From positions 110,136 through 174,135 of the forward strand of contig JAWPMR010000001.1 in NCBI GenBank assembly GCA_033344815.1: DNA of 64,000 bases. The letters are read 5' to 3'. Numbering within the stretch: position 1 is the first letter of the stretch; each line of letters begins with the position of its first letter. The stretch is from Paracoccaceae bacterium. GTDB lineage: Bacteria > Pseudomonadota > Alphaproteobacteria > Rhodobacterales > Rhodobacteraceae. Positions 18,979-32,161 of the stretch are shown here, piece after piece. The notes beneath the pieces are model-generated. The model saw nothing but the letters and a program-made list of their open reading frames with translations, did no database searches and was not told where the DNA came from. The position numbers were made by a program, and so were the translations under genes.

Positions 18979-18994
18979 GTAACGTGTAGTTAAC
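18979..18994 (+). promoter_or_regulatory. Candidate CtrA-binding site upstream of ctrA
   Basis: The bases GTAA-CGTGTAG-TTAAC match the CtrA consensus TTAA-N7-TTAAC at all but the first base and have the exact seven-base spacing. It lies about 56 bases before the ctrA ATG. CtrA autoregulation is well known in alphaproteobacteria. A further TTAA occurs at 19010, but without the right spacing. Confidence 0.45.
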
Positions 18995-19049
18995 CTTTTT
19001 TGTTCACGGTTAATGACAACCTAAACGTTCATCCGATGCGGAGATTATT

Positions 19050-19769
19050 ATGCGCGTACTTCTTGTGGAAGACGACCCAACCACCTCAAAAAGCATTGAG
19101 CTCATGCTCACCCATGCAAACCTGAATGTCTATGCGACAGACCTTGGGGAGGAGGGGATCGACCTTGCAAAGCTGTACGACTACGACCTGATATTGCTGG
19201 ATCTGGATCTGCCTGACATGAACGGTCATGAAGTGCTGCGCCAGCTGCGGCTGTCACGCATCGAAACACCTATCTTGATCTTGTCGGGCGCGGATGACAC
19301 CGAAAACAAGATCAAGGGGTTTGGGTTTGGCGCAGACGACTATCTGACGAAACCATTCCACAGGGAAGAATTGGTTGCACGCATTCACGCAATTATCCGG
19401 CGCTCCAAAGGCCATTCTCAATCGGTGATCGATACCGGTCTGATTTCTGTGAACCTGGATGCTAAAACGGTCAGCTCGGATAACAAAGCCGTACATCTGA
19501 CAGGCAAAGAGTATCAGATGCTTGAGCTTTTATCGCTCAGGAAGGGAACCACCCTGACCAAGGAAATGTTCCTCAACCACCTTTATGGCGGTATGGATGA
19601 GCCGGAACTGAAGATCATCGATGTCTTCATTTGCAAACTGCGCAAAAAACTCAGCGTGGCAACCGGCGGCGAAAACTACATCGAAACAGTGTGGGGCCGC
19701 GGCTACGTGTTGCGCGATCCTGAACCCAGTCAAGTGGATGACCCACACCGGCTTGCCGTGGGTGCGTGA
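19050..19769 (+). CDS. ctrA: Response regulator CtrA
   Basis: CtrA is the OmpR-type master regulator of cell cycle, motility and, in Rhodobacterales, gene transfer agent genes. The 239-residue protein has a receiver domain starting [20 protein letters not shown]. The phospho-accepting Asp51 lies in [20 protein letters not shown], with Lys in [17 protein letters not shown]. The C-terminal winged helix carries the highly conserved [20 protein letters not shown] and [12 protein letters not shown] segments that separate CtrA from other OmpR-type regulators. The preceding sciP gene encodes a likely antagonist. Confidence 0.97.
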   Translation: MRVLLVEDDPTTSKSIELMLTHANLNVYATDLGEEGIDLAKLYDYDLILLDLDLPDMNGHEVLRQLRLSRIETPILILSGADDTENKIKGFGFGADDYLTKPFHREELVARIHAIIRRSKGHSQSVIDTGLISVNLDAKTVSSDNKAVHLTGKEYQMLELLSLRKGTTLTKEMFLNHLYGGMDEPELKIIDVFICKLRKKLSVATGGENYIETVWGRGYVLRDPEPSQVDDPHRLAVGA

Positions 19770-19778
19770 ACCCTGTGA

Positions 19779-24109
<4,331 letters not shown>

Positions 24110-24207
24110 GGTCTTTTGTGACTTTTTGTTCGCAAATGTTCTTATTTAGTTCTTTACAGAGAGTTAATAATATGAGAACAAAGAGGCAACAAACGTCGGA
24201 GGTTCCC

Positions 24208-24336
24208 ATGACCACATTGTTGCAAATCAAGGCCATTGCATCCCGTTCGCATCACACTTTGGTGCAGGACACGGTGGGTGTTGCTGCTCTGGTTGTGATG
24301 CTTGTGGTTGGGCTGCATCTTCCGACATTTGTCTGA
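24208..24336 (+). CDS. Small single-pass membrane protein (42 residues)
   Basis: ATG 24208 follows a strong CGGAGG ribosome site and encodes 42 residues, beginning MTTLLQIKAIASRSHHTLVQ. It has one membrane helix (about residues 23-38) and ends at TGA 24336. The R-S-H-H-T-L-V-Q-D motif and the short C-terminal tail look constrained. Function is unknown. It lies 98 bases after recG and upstream of a strong terminator, so it may be the last gene of that transcription unit or have its own promoter. Confidence 0.6.
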   Translation: MTTLLQIKAIASRSHHTLVQDTVGVAALVVMLVVGLHLPTFV

Positions 24337-24478
24337 TTTCTGCCTGCGATCTCTCGCCGGATAACAACATGTACTTTCCCCAAGTGCCGCGTAAGACAAA
24401 CACTGCCTGTTCCTGATCTTACTGAGGTTTTCCTCGTCGTTGTTGTTCGGATCCCACGTGAGAATTGCTTTACCTGAT

Positions 24479-24511
24479 GCCGCCGTTCTCTACAGAATGG
24501 CGGCGTTTTTT
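24479..24511 (+). terminator. Rho-independent terminator
   Basis: An 11-base stem (GCCGCCGTTCT pairing with AGAATGGCGGC, one G-T pair) with a four-base loop CTAC is followed by G and six T. It lies downstream of the small membrane protein gene and probably ends that transcript. Confidence 0.85.
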
Positions 24512-25557
24512 CGAGAAGAACTAAGTTTTTTGTTGTAGTTCTCCCGCCCGGTGATCTGTTTTGGCAGACGAAGAGGGTGTCTTGGATTGCGACGTCATCC
24601 GGCTAAATCGTTCAAAATTAAGCATTGTGTCGCAGCCCTTTCATCGGTCGCCGCAAATGGATGCGCAATGAAATCTCATTTACTTCGACGGCCGGAACAG
24701 GATTGCGCAACAAGGCTTTTTGAAATCGCCCCAGGAAATTAAGATCAACTCCCAAATTTGCTTCCGAGAAAGCAAATTCCACATGATGCAGCTTTGCTTC
24801 AATCAATCCTTGCTCAAATCACGGGACCAATTGAATTTGCCAATTCGCTGATGAGTTTGATCTTTGCCCGAACGGTCAGAAGCCAGCAATTGAAAAGGGC
24901 ATTTTGGGGGTGTCTGCTTGCCATGGTGATGTGAAGAATAGGTCATCCTAACACGCAGAGCACCAGCGTGGCATAGACGGTTAGCGCTAAGCATTGAAAA
25001 GGGGGGGAGGTGGTGGGCGCGCCTGACGTTCATGCCCGCTGAAGAGGTGTGTGGGGAGGCGTTGAATTTGCGTGACGACACGTACCTCCGGTTTTCAGGA
25101 GCGGCCCTTGGTGGCCCAACCAAGTCACTTGCCACAGATTGGTGTTTCGGAGGGCAGATTGCGCGAAAACCCGTTGTCTCGCCAGAAACAAGCGCTTCCG
25201 CCATTTTTCCTGGCACAGGTGGCTTGAGTTTACGCATGATACAATCGGTGTTTGTCGCCCGGCGTCCGTGCGGCGGTGCCGGATGGGAGTCAAGGACCTG
25301 GGTGCGTATCCCAGCCGAAAAAAAGTCTTGAAATCTTTGCACGCCGCAGACCGTTATCGGGACGCTCGCCAGCGCAAATGCTCCATCCCATAAACCTGTG
25401 TCTTGGCCATTGCAGCCCGGGTTCATTCCCGCAAACGTAAGCGCCTATGCATTCAGGCCAGAAACAAGAGATTTTTTCACAGCGTCATAAGGACACGCTT
25501 CTTCAGAAACATCGTTCCCACACAACTGCGAAACGTCAGCAAAACAAGCCTCTTTTT
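24512..25557. other. Gene-poor region after terminator
   Basis: About 1.05 kb with no gene I can support. Frames of up to about 200 codons exist on the minus strand, but their translations are rich in His, Arg, Ser and Pro without any family pattern. A CTGGG-TGCGTAT-CCCAG hairpin at about 25299-25315 resembles a tRNA T-arm in shape, but no tRNA can be built around it. Confidence 0.4.
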
Positions 25558-26010
25558 TCAAGCGCAATCGGCTTGAAGGGCTTGCTCCATCGCTTCGCAG
25601 GCTGCCTCTATGCTTAACAGAATCGAAGCATGACGGTTTTTGTAGTCGCGCGCTGGTTGCAGCACTTCGAACCCCTCAAACGGCGTGGCGGGTACCATGC
25701 CGTCATCCTTGAGCATTGCGCGAAGCTGATCACGTGCACACTCCAGATCGGACAATGAGCATCCGATGATCGCCCCCCCGGTGACGGCGGCAGCGGCCTG
25801 ACCCAAAGCACAGGCTTTTACATCCTGCGCAAAATCCGTAACGCGGCCAGCTTCAACGTTCAATTCGACCGTGACCGCCGATCCACACAAGGGAGAGCGT
25901 TTTTTCACGCTCGCCATAGGTGCTTCGAGATGCCCCAAATGTGGAATATCCGCCGCCAGTGCCAGAATGCGGCCCGAATAGAGATTGATCAGATCGTTTT
26001 CACCAGACAT
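25558..26010 (-). CDS. IscU/NifU-like iron-sulfur cluster scaffold-type protein
   Basis: From ATG 26010 this gives 150 residues with the fold pattern of the NifU N-terminal/IscU scaffold. It has an early helix ([20 protein letters not shown]), then [20 protein letters not shown] with Cys42 and [20 protein letters not shown] with Cys67, at the places of the first two cluster ligands. The third ligand cysteine of IscU is missing: the matching helix reads [13 protein letters not shown]. It may therefore be a divergent scaffold, a sulfur-transfer partner or a non-cluster relative. It is divergent from hisI with a 78-base spacer. The longer frame to 26304 overlaps hisI and was rejected. Confidence 0.75.
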   Translation of the reverse strand: MSGENDLINLYSGRILALAADIPHLGHLEAPMASVKKRSPLCGSAVTVELNVEAGRVTDFAQDVKACALGQAAAAVTGGAIIGCSLSDLECARDQLRAMLKDDGMVPATPFEGFEVLQPARDYKNRHASILLSIEAACEAMEQALQADCA

Positions 26011-26088
26011 ATGGCACCTTATGGCTTTGCACTCACGCTTAAACCCATACATAAGTCCTGGCGTCAAAGATGCAAAAAGGTTTTCGCA

Positions 26089-26460
26089 ATGTCTGACGAT
26101 CTTGTTCCCTTCGATCCAGCCACGCTCAAATACGACGGCGCTGGCTTGATTCCCGCGATTGCTCAAGATGGCAATACCGGCGAAGTCCTGATGATGGCAT
26201 GGATGAACCGTGAAAGCATCATGCGCACGCTGGAAACCGGACGGGTGACTTATTGGAGCCGTTCGCGCCAGTCCTTCTGGGTCAAGGGGGAAAGCAGCGG
26301 ACATTTGCAGTCACTCATCGACATGCGGGTGGATTGTGATCGCGATTGCCTTTTGATGCAGGTGCGCCAAACGGGACCAGCCTGCCATACGAACCGTCGC
26401 ACTTGCTTTTACACCGAGATTTCGACGCGCGGTGAAATTGAGCTGATGAAACCTATGTGA
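26089..26460 (+). CDS. hisI: Phosphoribosyl-AMP cyclohydrolase
   Basis: HisI opens the adenine ring of phosphoribosyl-AMP in the third step of histidine synthesis. The 123-residue product from ATG 26089 has the family core: [40 protein letters not shown], the metal-ligand cluster [11 protein letters not shown], and [13 protein letters not shown] with the zinc cysteine. It is a stand-alone cyclohydrolase without the HisE domain. The frame is open upstream to 25930, but that part overlaps the divergent gene and lacks family similarity. Confidence 0.96.
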   Translation: MSDDLVPFDPATLKYDGAGLIPAIAQDGNTGEVLMMAWMNRESIMRTLETGRVTYWSRSRQSFWVKGESSGHLQSLIDMRVDCDRDCLLMQVRQTGPACHTNRRTCFYTEISTRGEIELMKPM

Positions 26461-26464
26461 CGGG

Positions 26465-27325
26465 CTAGGTCAGCCCGACCATAGATCGGATATCGGAAAC
26501 GCATAGCCCGTCATCACGAAATTTACGCAAGGCGCGCGCATCATCGCGTTTTGCAAGACGTTTCCCCTGCGCGTCCCGGATCAGTCTGTGATGATGGTAT
26601 ATGGGTGTGTGCAAGCCCAGAAGGTCTTGCAGGACAACATGGATTTGCGTCGCGTCAAACAGATCCGAGCCGCGTGTGACATGGCTAACATCTTGTGCGG
26701 CGTCATCCAGGACAACCGCCAGATGATAAGATGTACCCATATCGCGCCGTGACAGCACAACGTCTCCGACGTTCTGGTGCAGCGCTTGGCAGGAAACAGT
26801 GATTTCGCCGGTCTGACCGGTCGGGCCTTCTCCCTCTTCCACGAAATGATAAGCGGGGGGCTGCAAAGCACGCGCCAAGTCCAGACGCAGTGCCAAGTCT
26901 TTGGGGCGTTCGTTTGGTTTCGGTTTTGCGCGGCAAGTTCCGGGGTAAATCAACCCATCCGGACCCGTGATAGGCGTTCCGCCCTCCTGAGGGGCGGAGG
27001 CCGCTTCAAGAATGTCACGTCGATTGCACGTGCACGGATAAAGAAGATCGCGGCGCCAGAGAATATCAAGTGCCTGATCATATTCCTCAAACCGGTCAGA
27101 TTGCCTCAAGACGGGCTTTTCCCATGACAATCCGAGCCACGCCAGATCGTCATAGATTTGCCTTTCCCACTCGGGCCGCGCACGGGATTGATCGATATCC
27201 TCAATCCGCAGCAGAAACCGCCCGTGGTTGGCGATGGCGATGTCGTGAGCAACCCATGCGGCATAGGCATGACCCAAATGCAGGGGGCCTGTTGGTGAAG
27301 GCGCAAACCGGGTGGTGGTTATCAC
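26465..27325 (-). CDS. gluQ: Glutamyl-Q tRNA(Asp) synthetase
   Basis: GluQ attaches glutamate to queuosine 34 of tRNA-Asp. It resembles the catalytic half of glutamyl-tRNA synthetase and lacks the anticodon-binding domain. The 286 residues include RFAPSPTGPLHLGHAYAAW (HIGH motif), LLRIEDIDQSRARPEWERQI, CTCNRRDI with zinc-site cysteines, GTSYHLAVVLDDAAQDVSHV, and the KMSKS counterpart GKRLAKRDDARALR. Its start overlaps the stop of the upstream methyltransferase gene by four bases. Confidence 0.94.
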   Translation of the reverse strand: MITTTRFAPSPTGPLHLGHAYAAWVAHDIAIANHGRFLLRIEDIDQSRARPEWERQIYDDLAWLGLSWEKPVLRQSDRFEEYDQALDILWRRDLLYPCTCNRRDILEAASAPQEGGTPITGPDGLIYPGTCRAKPKPNERPKDLALRLDLARALQPPAYHFVEEGEGPTGQTGEITVSCQALHQNVGDVVLSRRDMGTSYHLAVVLDDAAQDVSHVTRGSDLFDATQIHVVLQDLLGLHTPIYHHHRLIRDAQGKRLAKRDDARALRKFRDDGLCVSDIRSMVGLT

Positions 27326-27936
27326 GCTTTTTCAAGCACGTAGACTTTGGAGCACAGATTGATTCCCGGAAGGTGTGGACCGTGTTCACAAAACAAAAGA
27401 CGCGCCGCGCAACAATCTGTCCATTCGTTGATCCGCGCCTCATTTGCGCGCTCCTGCAGCGCGTGATCATTCAGGGAAAACACCAACAATCCATCAGGGC
27501 CAAGAGCATGCATCAAGGTGTCAAGCAGGGAGATCGGGGCCGCCCCAGCGCCAATCACTCCTATAGCTGCAATTGCCGGGTAAGTGCCTTGGGCAAAAGG
27601 CAAGGGCGCATCCGCTTCGATCACTTGCAAAATGCGGTACAGGCGCTTGGCTCTGGCCTGCGCCAACATGTCCTCTGACAGATCAAATCCGTCAATTTCC
27701 GCAAAACCCGACAGCTTTAATGCCAGCCCTGACAGCCCGGTTCCGCATCCAAAGTCCAGAATAGGTTCAGTCTGGTCGGTGACAAATTTAGCCAGTGCCT
27801 CGGCACAACGCCCCGGCGTGACATACCCGTTTTTGCCAACTTCGGCCTCGTAACTCTCTGACCAGTCATCATATAATGTGCGGGTCTGTGCCGCATCGCG
27901 TGCCAAATAGGCCTTGTCCAAAAATCCTTGTCCCAT
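27322..27936 (-). CDS. Class I SAM-dependent methyltransferase
   Basis: The 204-residue protein has a short helical N-terminus (TLYDDWSESYEAEVGKNGYV) and then methyltransferase motif I, ILDFGCGTGLSGLALKLSGF. The acidic motif II follows (IDGFDLSEDMLAQARAKRLY), then a motif near ADAPLPFAQGTYPAIAAIGV. The N-terminal pattern D-W-S-E-S-Y-E recalls trans-aconitate/ubiquinone-type small methyltransferases, but the substrate cannot be read. It is translationally coupled to gluQ. A tRNA-related role is only an inference from the neighbours gluQ and trmFO. Confidence 0.82.
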   Translation of the reverse strand: MGQGFLDKAYLARDAAQTRTLYDDWSESYEAEVGKNGYVTPGRCAEALAKFVTDQTEPILDFGCGTGLSGLALKLSGFAEIDGFDLSEDMLAQARAKRLYRILQVIEADAPLPFAQGTYPAIAAIGVIGAGAAPISLLDTLMHALGPDGLLVFSLNDHALQERANEARINEWTDCCAARLLFCEHGPHLPGINLCSKVYVLEKA

Positions 27937-27958
27937 GAGGGTATGTTAACCGCTCAAC

Positions 27959-29314
27959 TCAGGCGGCGTCCAGTGCCTCGGCCCCAAGCCATTTCTGCCA
28001 GGCCAGTTTCGCACGGTCCGTGTAGGCCTTGTAGCGATCCTTGCGCCCGCGCCGCCCCCCTTTGAAACCTTCAACAGGTGGGAAAAGCCCGAAGTTCACG
28101 TTCATGGGTTGAAAGGTCTTGGCCTCGGCGCCCCCCGAAATATGCGTAATCAATGCACCTGTGGCCGTATCTGCAGGCGGAATATCCAAAGGATGCCCCT
28201 GCATTTCACGCGCCGCCAAACGCCCGGCAAGCAAACCCATTGCAGCGGATTCCACATATCCTTCAACACCGGTGATCTGCCCGGCAAAGCGGATATTGGG
28301 CCGCGAGTGCAGGCGCATCTGGCCATCCAGCAGGCTTGGTGAGTTCAGGAAGGTGTTGCGGTGAATGCCGCCCAATCGCGCAAAACTGGCGTCTTCAAGG
28401 CCCGGAATGGATTTAAAAACATCGGTTTGCGCGCCGTACTTCATTTTTGTCTGGAAGCCGACGATGTTATAGAGCGTCCCCAATTTGTTGTCGCGTCGCA
28501 ATTGCACCACCGCATAAGGTTTGACGTCGGGTGCATGTGGGTTGGTCAGCCCAACCGGCTTCATGGGCCCAAACCGAAGCGTCTCGCGGCCCCGTTCGGC
28601 CATCACCTCGATCGGCAGGCAACCATCAAAATATCCTGCCGTCTCGCCCTCATGGAATTCGGTTTTATCTGCGGCCATCAATGCGTCAATGAAGGCTTCA
28701 TATTGATCGCGGTCCATGGGGCAATTGAGGTAGGCCGTGCGCTCTTCTTCTGTCTCGCCTTTGTCATAACGCGACTGCATCCAAGCTTTGGACATGTTGA
28801 TGCTGTCGAAATAGACGATGGGCGCGATGGCATCGAAAAACGCCAGCGCTTCTGCTCCGGTCTCAGCTGCGATGGCCTGACCCAAAGCGGAGGACGTCAA
28901 CGGGCCCGTGGCGATGATCCACTGTCCATCGGTGGGCAATTCCGTGATCTCGCCATATTCCACACTGATGTTGGGGTGGGCCATCAGCGCATCTGTGACA
29001 GATTGCGCAAAAGGGTCACGATCAACGGCGAGTGCGCCCCCGGCGGGTAGCCGATGCTTGTCCGCGGTCTGCATGATCAGCCCGTCGGCCTGACGCATTT
29101 CCCAATGCAACAACCCCACGGCGTTTTGTTCGTCATCATCGGATCGAAACGAATTGGAACAGACCATTTCACCCAAAAGTCCGGTCTGATGGGCAAAGGT
29201 TCCAACACTGGGGCGCATCTCATGAATGACCACCTGAACGCCAAGGTTTGCGGCCTGCCAGGCGGCCTCGGACCCGGCCATGCCGCCGCCGACGATGTGA
29301 AGTATTTGTGTCAT
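27959..29314 (-). CDS. trmFO: Methylenetetrahydrofolate-tRNA-(uracil-5-)-methyltransferase TrmFO
   Basis: TrmFO makes ribothymidine 54 in tRNA using methylene-THF and FAD. From ATG 29314 it has 451 residues. The N-terminal FAD motif [20 protein letters not shown] and the segments [38 protein letters not shown] and [20 protein letters not shown] match the family. The reactive cysteine region (TYLNCPM) is present. Starts at 29323 or further upstream are possible. It lies 22 bases downstream of the methyltransferase start, possibly heading a three-gene unit with it and gluQ. Confidence 0.95.
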   Translation of the reverse strand: MTQILHIVGGGMAGSEAAWQAANLGVQVVIHEMRPSVGTFAHQTGLLGEMVCSNSFRSDDDEQNAVGLLHWEMRQADGLIMQTADKHRLPAGGALAVDRDPFAQSVTDALMAHPNISVEYGEITELPTDGQWIIATGPLTSSALGQAIAAETGAEALAFFDAIAPIVYFDSINMSKAWMQSRYDKGETEEERTAYLNCPMDRDQYEAFIDALMAADKTEFHEGETAGYFDGCLPIEVMAERGRETLRFGPMKPVGLTNPHAPDVKPYAVVQLRRDNKLGTLYNIVGFQTKMKYGAQTDVFKSIPGLEDASFARLGGIHRNTFLNSPSLLDGQMRLHSRPNIRFAGQITGVEGYVESAAMGLLAGRLAAREMQGHPLDIPPADTATGALITHISGGAEAKTFQPMNVNFGLFPPVEGFKGGRRGRKDRYKAYTDRAKLAWQKWLGAEALDAA

Positions 29315-29661
29315 GAAGATCATGTAGGCCAGTGGCCGACCGTGTGCAATACGGGCTTGACGCGGTTTGACGGCCCCGAGCAGTTTCAAGGAAGTAGATT
29401 TTTGGGCGCCGGTTCAGGAATGTCGCACCAGCGAGAGACTGGTTTGGAGGGACTTTCTGCCACCGGCGACCCAAAAGGAATAGGCGCACTGCCATCCGAG
29501 CCTCTCACCTAAGGCATTTTAGCACAATTTGAAACAAGCCATGTAGAAACACTCTGATCCGGATGCCGAAACAATGCAGCGTCGAAAAAAACCGAAACCA
29601 GATGGCAGCTTGCTCTTATCCGCTGTTTCGCACAGTTATGCACCCGAAGCAGGGGGAAAAC
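29315..29661. other. Divergent spacer between trmFO and thioesterase gene
   Basis: This 347-base spacer should hold promoters of trmFO (minus) and the thioesterase gene (plus). No gene, repeat or terminator was recognised. Confidence 0.45.
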
Positions 29662-30090
29662 ATGGATGTTAAAATGACGGCCGCCGAAATGGGCGCGTTT
29701 CTGGATCAGGCCTTCGAGCAGGTCAAAGGTGAATTCACGATAGAACACGTCGCCCCTAATCACGTCACGGTACGTTTGAACGTGCAAGAAAAACATCTGC
29801 GGCCGGGCGGCACGGTTTCCGGGCCCAGCATGTTTGCGCTGGCGGATGTTTCGGCCTATCTGGTCACCATGGCGATGATTGGGCCGGAGGCATTGGCAGT
29901 CACAACCAACTGTTCCATAGACTTCATGCGAAAACCGGCTTCTGGCGTTGATCTGATTGCGAAAGTGCATTTGCTGAAACTGGGAAAGCAGCTCTCGGTC
30001 AGCGATGTTATGATTTATTCGGACGGGCTTGAAGCTCCTGTCGCCCGCGCGAGCCTGACTTACGCGATCCCTCCCAAAAAGGAAATTTAG
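29662..30090 (+). CDS. PaaI-type hotdog thioesterase
   Basis: From ATG 29662, with an AGGGGG ribosome site, this encodes 142 residues with the single hotdog domain of PaaI-like acyl-CoA thioesterases. Recognisable parts are RLNVQEKHLRPGGTVSGPSM, the long central helix FALADVSAYLVTMAMIGPEA, and SIDFMRKPASGVDLIAKVHL. The region after the central helix aligns with the position of the catalytic acid or nucleophile (ADVSAYLV). The physiological acyl-CoA is unknown. It is the last conventional backbone gene before the accessory island. Confidence 0.88.
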   Translation: MDVKMTAAEMGAFLDQAFEQVKGEFTIEHVAPNHVTVRLNVQEKHLRPGGTVSGPSMFALADVSAYLVTMAMIGPEALAVTTNCSIDFMRKPASGVDLIAKVHLLKLGKQLSVSDVMIYSDGLEAPVARASLTYAIPPKKEI

Positions 30091-30917
30091 CCGTTTGGGG
30101 CGGCTCGTTCTGGGTCGTCGGGCCGCAACGCGTCTGATCTTGGCATTCTCCAGACCGTGCAAAAAGGAGCAGAAATTCCTGACCGGTAACAATTGTTGCA
30201 AGGATAAGCTGCACTGCCGTCCCGAAAACGGTTTTGCAGCCCATTAGGGCCGGTTTTGCCTTCTAGCGGGCGGTGACACCAACCGACCAATCATTTTGAT
30301 CCCGTCATCCATACGTGAACCTCGGACTTTACACCTCCGGTGACGATCCTCAATTTCCAAACAGTGATTGGTGAAGGCGAGACTTGACGCCTGGGGATGA
30401 TGACCGGTGAATTTCCGCGTGAGCCGCCCTCTCAAACGGTCCATATCGATTTACCCGGGACGGACATCACGAACGACGGACCCATCAGTCCCAAATCTCG
30501 ACGGCGCGGGCCGGCGGGCTCTGTGCTGTATTGCGGTGGGCAGATCTATGTGGTCAGCGACTTCATCGACGGTCAATGTTCCACTACTTAAGTTTGGTTG
30601 GACCGGATCAACCCGAAAGCAGGTGAGTGGCAAGTGCTGCCGGATGCGCGAGATAAACAGGATCAATGACCCTGTGTGGTTGCGGAAGACGGGTTTTCTT
30701 CTTTTGGCGGCCGTGAAGCCCGGCATCAGGACGGCACGGATTGCGATGCATTGCTCCTTACCGCCATCAGGGATGTGGATGTTCATGATTTTGCCAGTGA
30801 GTCGTGGCCCCTGCACGCCGAGCCCTTACGATACATACTATTGCTGCTTCGATGGAAGGCACATACGCTCAGTTTGTTCAAAGCACCACGAAGGCACAGC
30901 TTATAACGCTGACGACA
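30091..30917. other. Decayed region at the left edge of the accessory island
   Basis: About 830 bases without a supportable gene. Short frames on both strands look like debris. A weak hairpin AGCCG-TTTGGGG-CGGCT just after the thioesterase stop has no T-run. The region ends in the remnant of a phage-type integrase. Confidence 0.4.
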
Positions 30918-31427
30918 TTAAAGCGCTTGAAAGGCCATTGCTAATACCCCCCGGAGTCTCGCAGCAACGCCGCTGCCAGGAACTCCTAAGACAGATATCC
31001 TTTGGCGCACGCGGCTCGCAGTCTCGGGCTTCTGCGTCCAGATCGGTTTAAGTGTGCCCATCACATCCGCCGTCTCGATTTTAGCAACCCGCATTTGCCC
31101 TAACTTGGAAACAACGTAGGTATCGAGCGTCGCCGTCCATTGAGGGGCGTGCTTGGTGCTTTTCCAGCCGGGGCGTTTGCTTTCAATCAGTTCAAGCGCC
31201 GTATCCTTGAAGGTGTTTGACTTGGTCTGTCGCTTCTGCGCAATGGGGTCTTTCCCATCGATAATCAGGCGCCGCGCCTCGGATGCTCGATCCCTGGCCA
31301 TTGCGATGGTCACGTCAGGATAGGCCCCGAGGCCAAGATCACGCCGTCTTCCTTCCACTTGATAACGCAGAACAAGAGCGCGTGCCAGATGGCTGGACGT
31401 AGAGGAACAGTCCACGGTATTTTCCAT
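30918..31427 (-). pseudogene. P4-type tyrosine integrase remnant
   Basis: The 169-codon frame matches the N-terminal part of P4-like tyrosine recombinases: YQVEGRRRDLGLGAYPDVTI, ARDRASEARRLIIDGKDPIA and the core-binding segment KSTKHAPQWTATLDTYVVSK. Similarity continues through RVAKIETADVMGTLKPIWTQ to RVRQRI, after which the reading frame decays. The catalytic domain with the R-H-R-Y residues is absent, and the extreme N-terminus is replaced. P4 integrases usually sit at one end of genomic islands, in keeping with the accessory content to the right. Confidence 0.8.
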
Positions 31428-32161
31428 AATAATTAAGCATCCATGAACTCGAGCGAATTTGGGAGAGCAATAGTTATACGAACTGTCGCTCCGCCACTAA
31501 AGTGTCTTTATGGATCACTGTATTTCCGAAAAACCCAATGCAATCAATTCGCATACGCCGTGTTTACGCGGTTTACCCAGCCTATCCCTCATAAAATCCC
31601 GCATGTATTCGCCTTGTATCGGTACATTGCTTTCGAACATCGACGCTGGGTCAACGCCATGCATTCCGAGGGTGTTACCATTGAGCGTCAGCTCATTGAC
31701 GACATTGTATTCATCCGCTGCGAAAGCGGCCGTCGAGTTGGCAAGTGAAACGGGCAAAGCCGAAAAAAGAGGAACGGTTGGATCAGCCTTATAGAGCCCT
31801 TCGCGTCGTACAGCGTTACCATGGGGAAGTTCGCCTGAATGAAAGCTTTCAGGACCTGGAAAGCATCACTACTTGGACCTGTTCGTTCTCTGGGACAAAA
31901 TGATCACGAATTTCATTCTTGATTTGGGGGTCAATCAAGAACTTAGCTATGGTCGAGCGCCGGCGTCATAGATTTTTGAACCGATCCTCTTAGTGTAACT
32001 CGCCGCCGCTCAACGACCCTAGTTTTGTTAGGCTTCTCGCAAGCCAAAAGATTACCTTGGGTAAAGCGTGCCTAGGTTGTAAGCTAGGAACATTGGACAA
32101 CTTTTGACACTTCTTTTTTTTACGCAATTCTTTTTGAAACCAGATTTAAAGGAATAGAAGG
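31428..32161. other. Decayed region between integrase remnant and island cargo
   Basis: Apart from the possible YHS-type remnant at 31515-31757, this 734-base stretch has no supportable gene. The right end is AT-rich and probably contains the promoter of the 666-residue protein gene, which has a good ribosome site at 32150-32160. Confidence 0.4.
31515..31757 (-). pseudogene. Possible remnant of a secreted YHS-domain-like protein
   Basis: The minus-strand frame reads as the end of a signal peptide (PVSLANSTAAFAADEYNVVN) followed by LTLNGNTLGMHGVDPASMFE. This is reminiscent of the start of secreted YHS-family proteins of Rhodobacterales, which have a G-L-H-G-V-D-P-V-x-x-F pattern. The frame then degenerates (RDFMRDRLGKPRKHG). 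No start codon with a ribosome site remains. The family assignment is from memory of the pattern and is tentative. Confidence 0.3.

Noticed and set aside
25280-25325. tRNA-like T-arm shape CTGGG-TGCGTAT-CCCAG
   Set aside because: The loop does not fit the TTCRANY pattern, and no D-arm, anticodon arm or acceptor stem can be matched around it.
24803-25426. A 207-codon minus-strand frame in the gap after the terminator
   Set aside because: There is no ribosome site, no domain pattern, and its composition looks like random GC-rich sequence.
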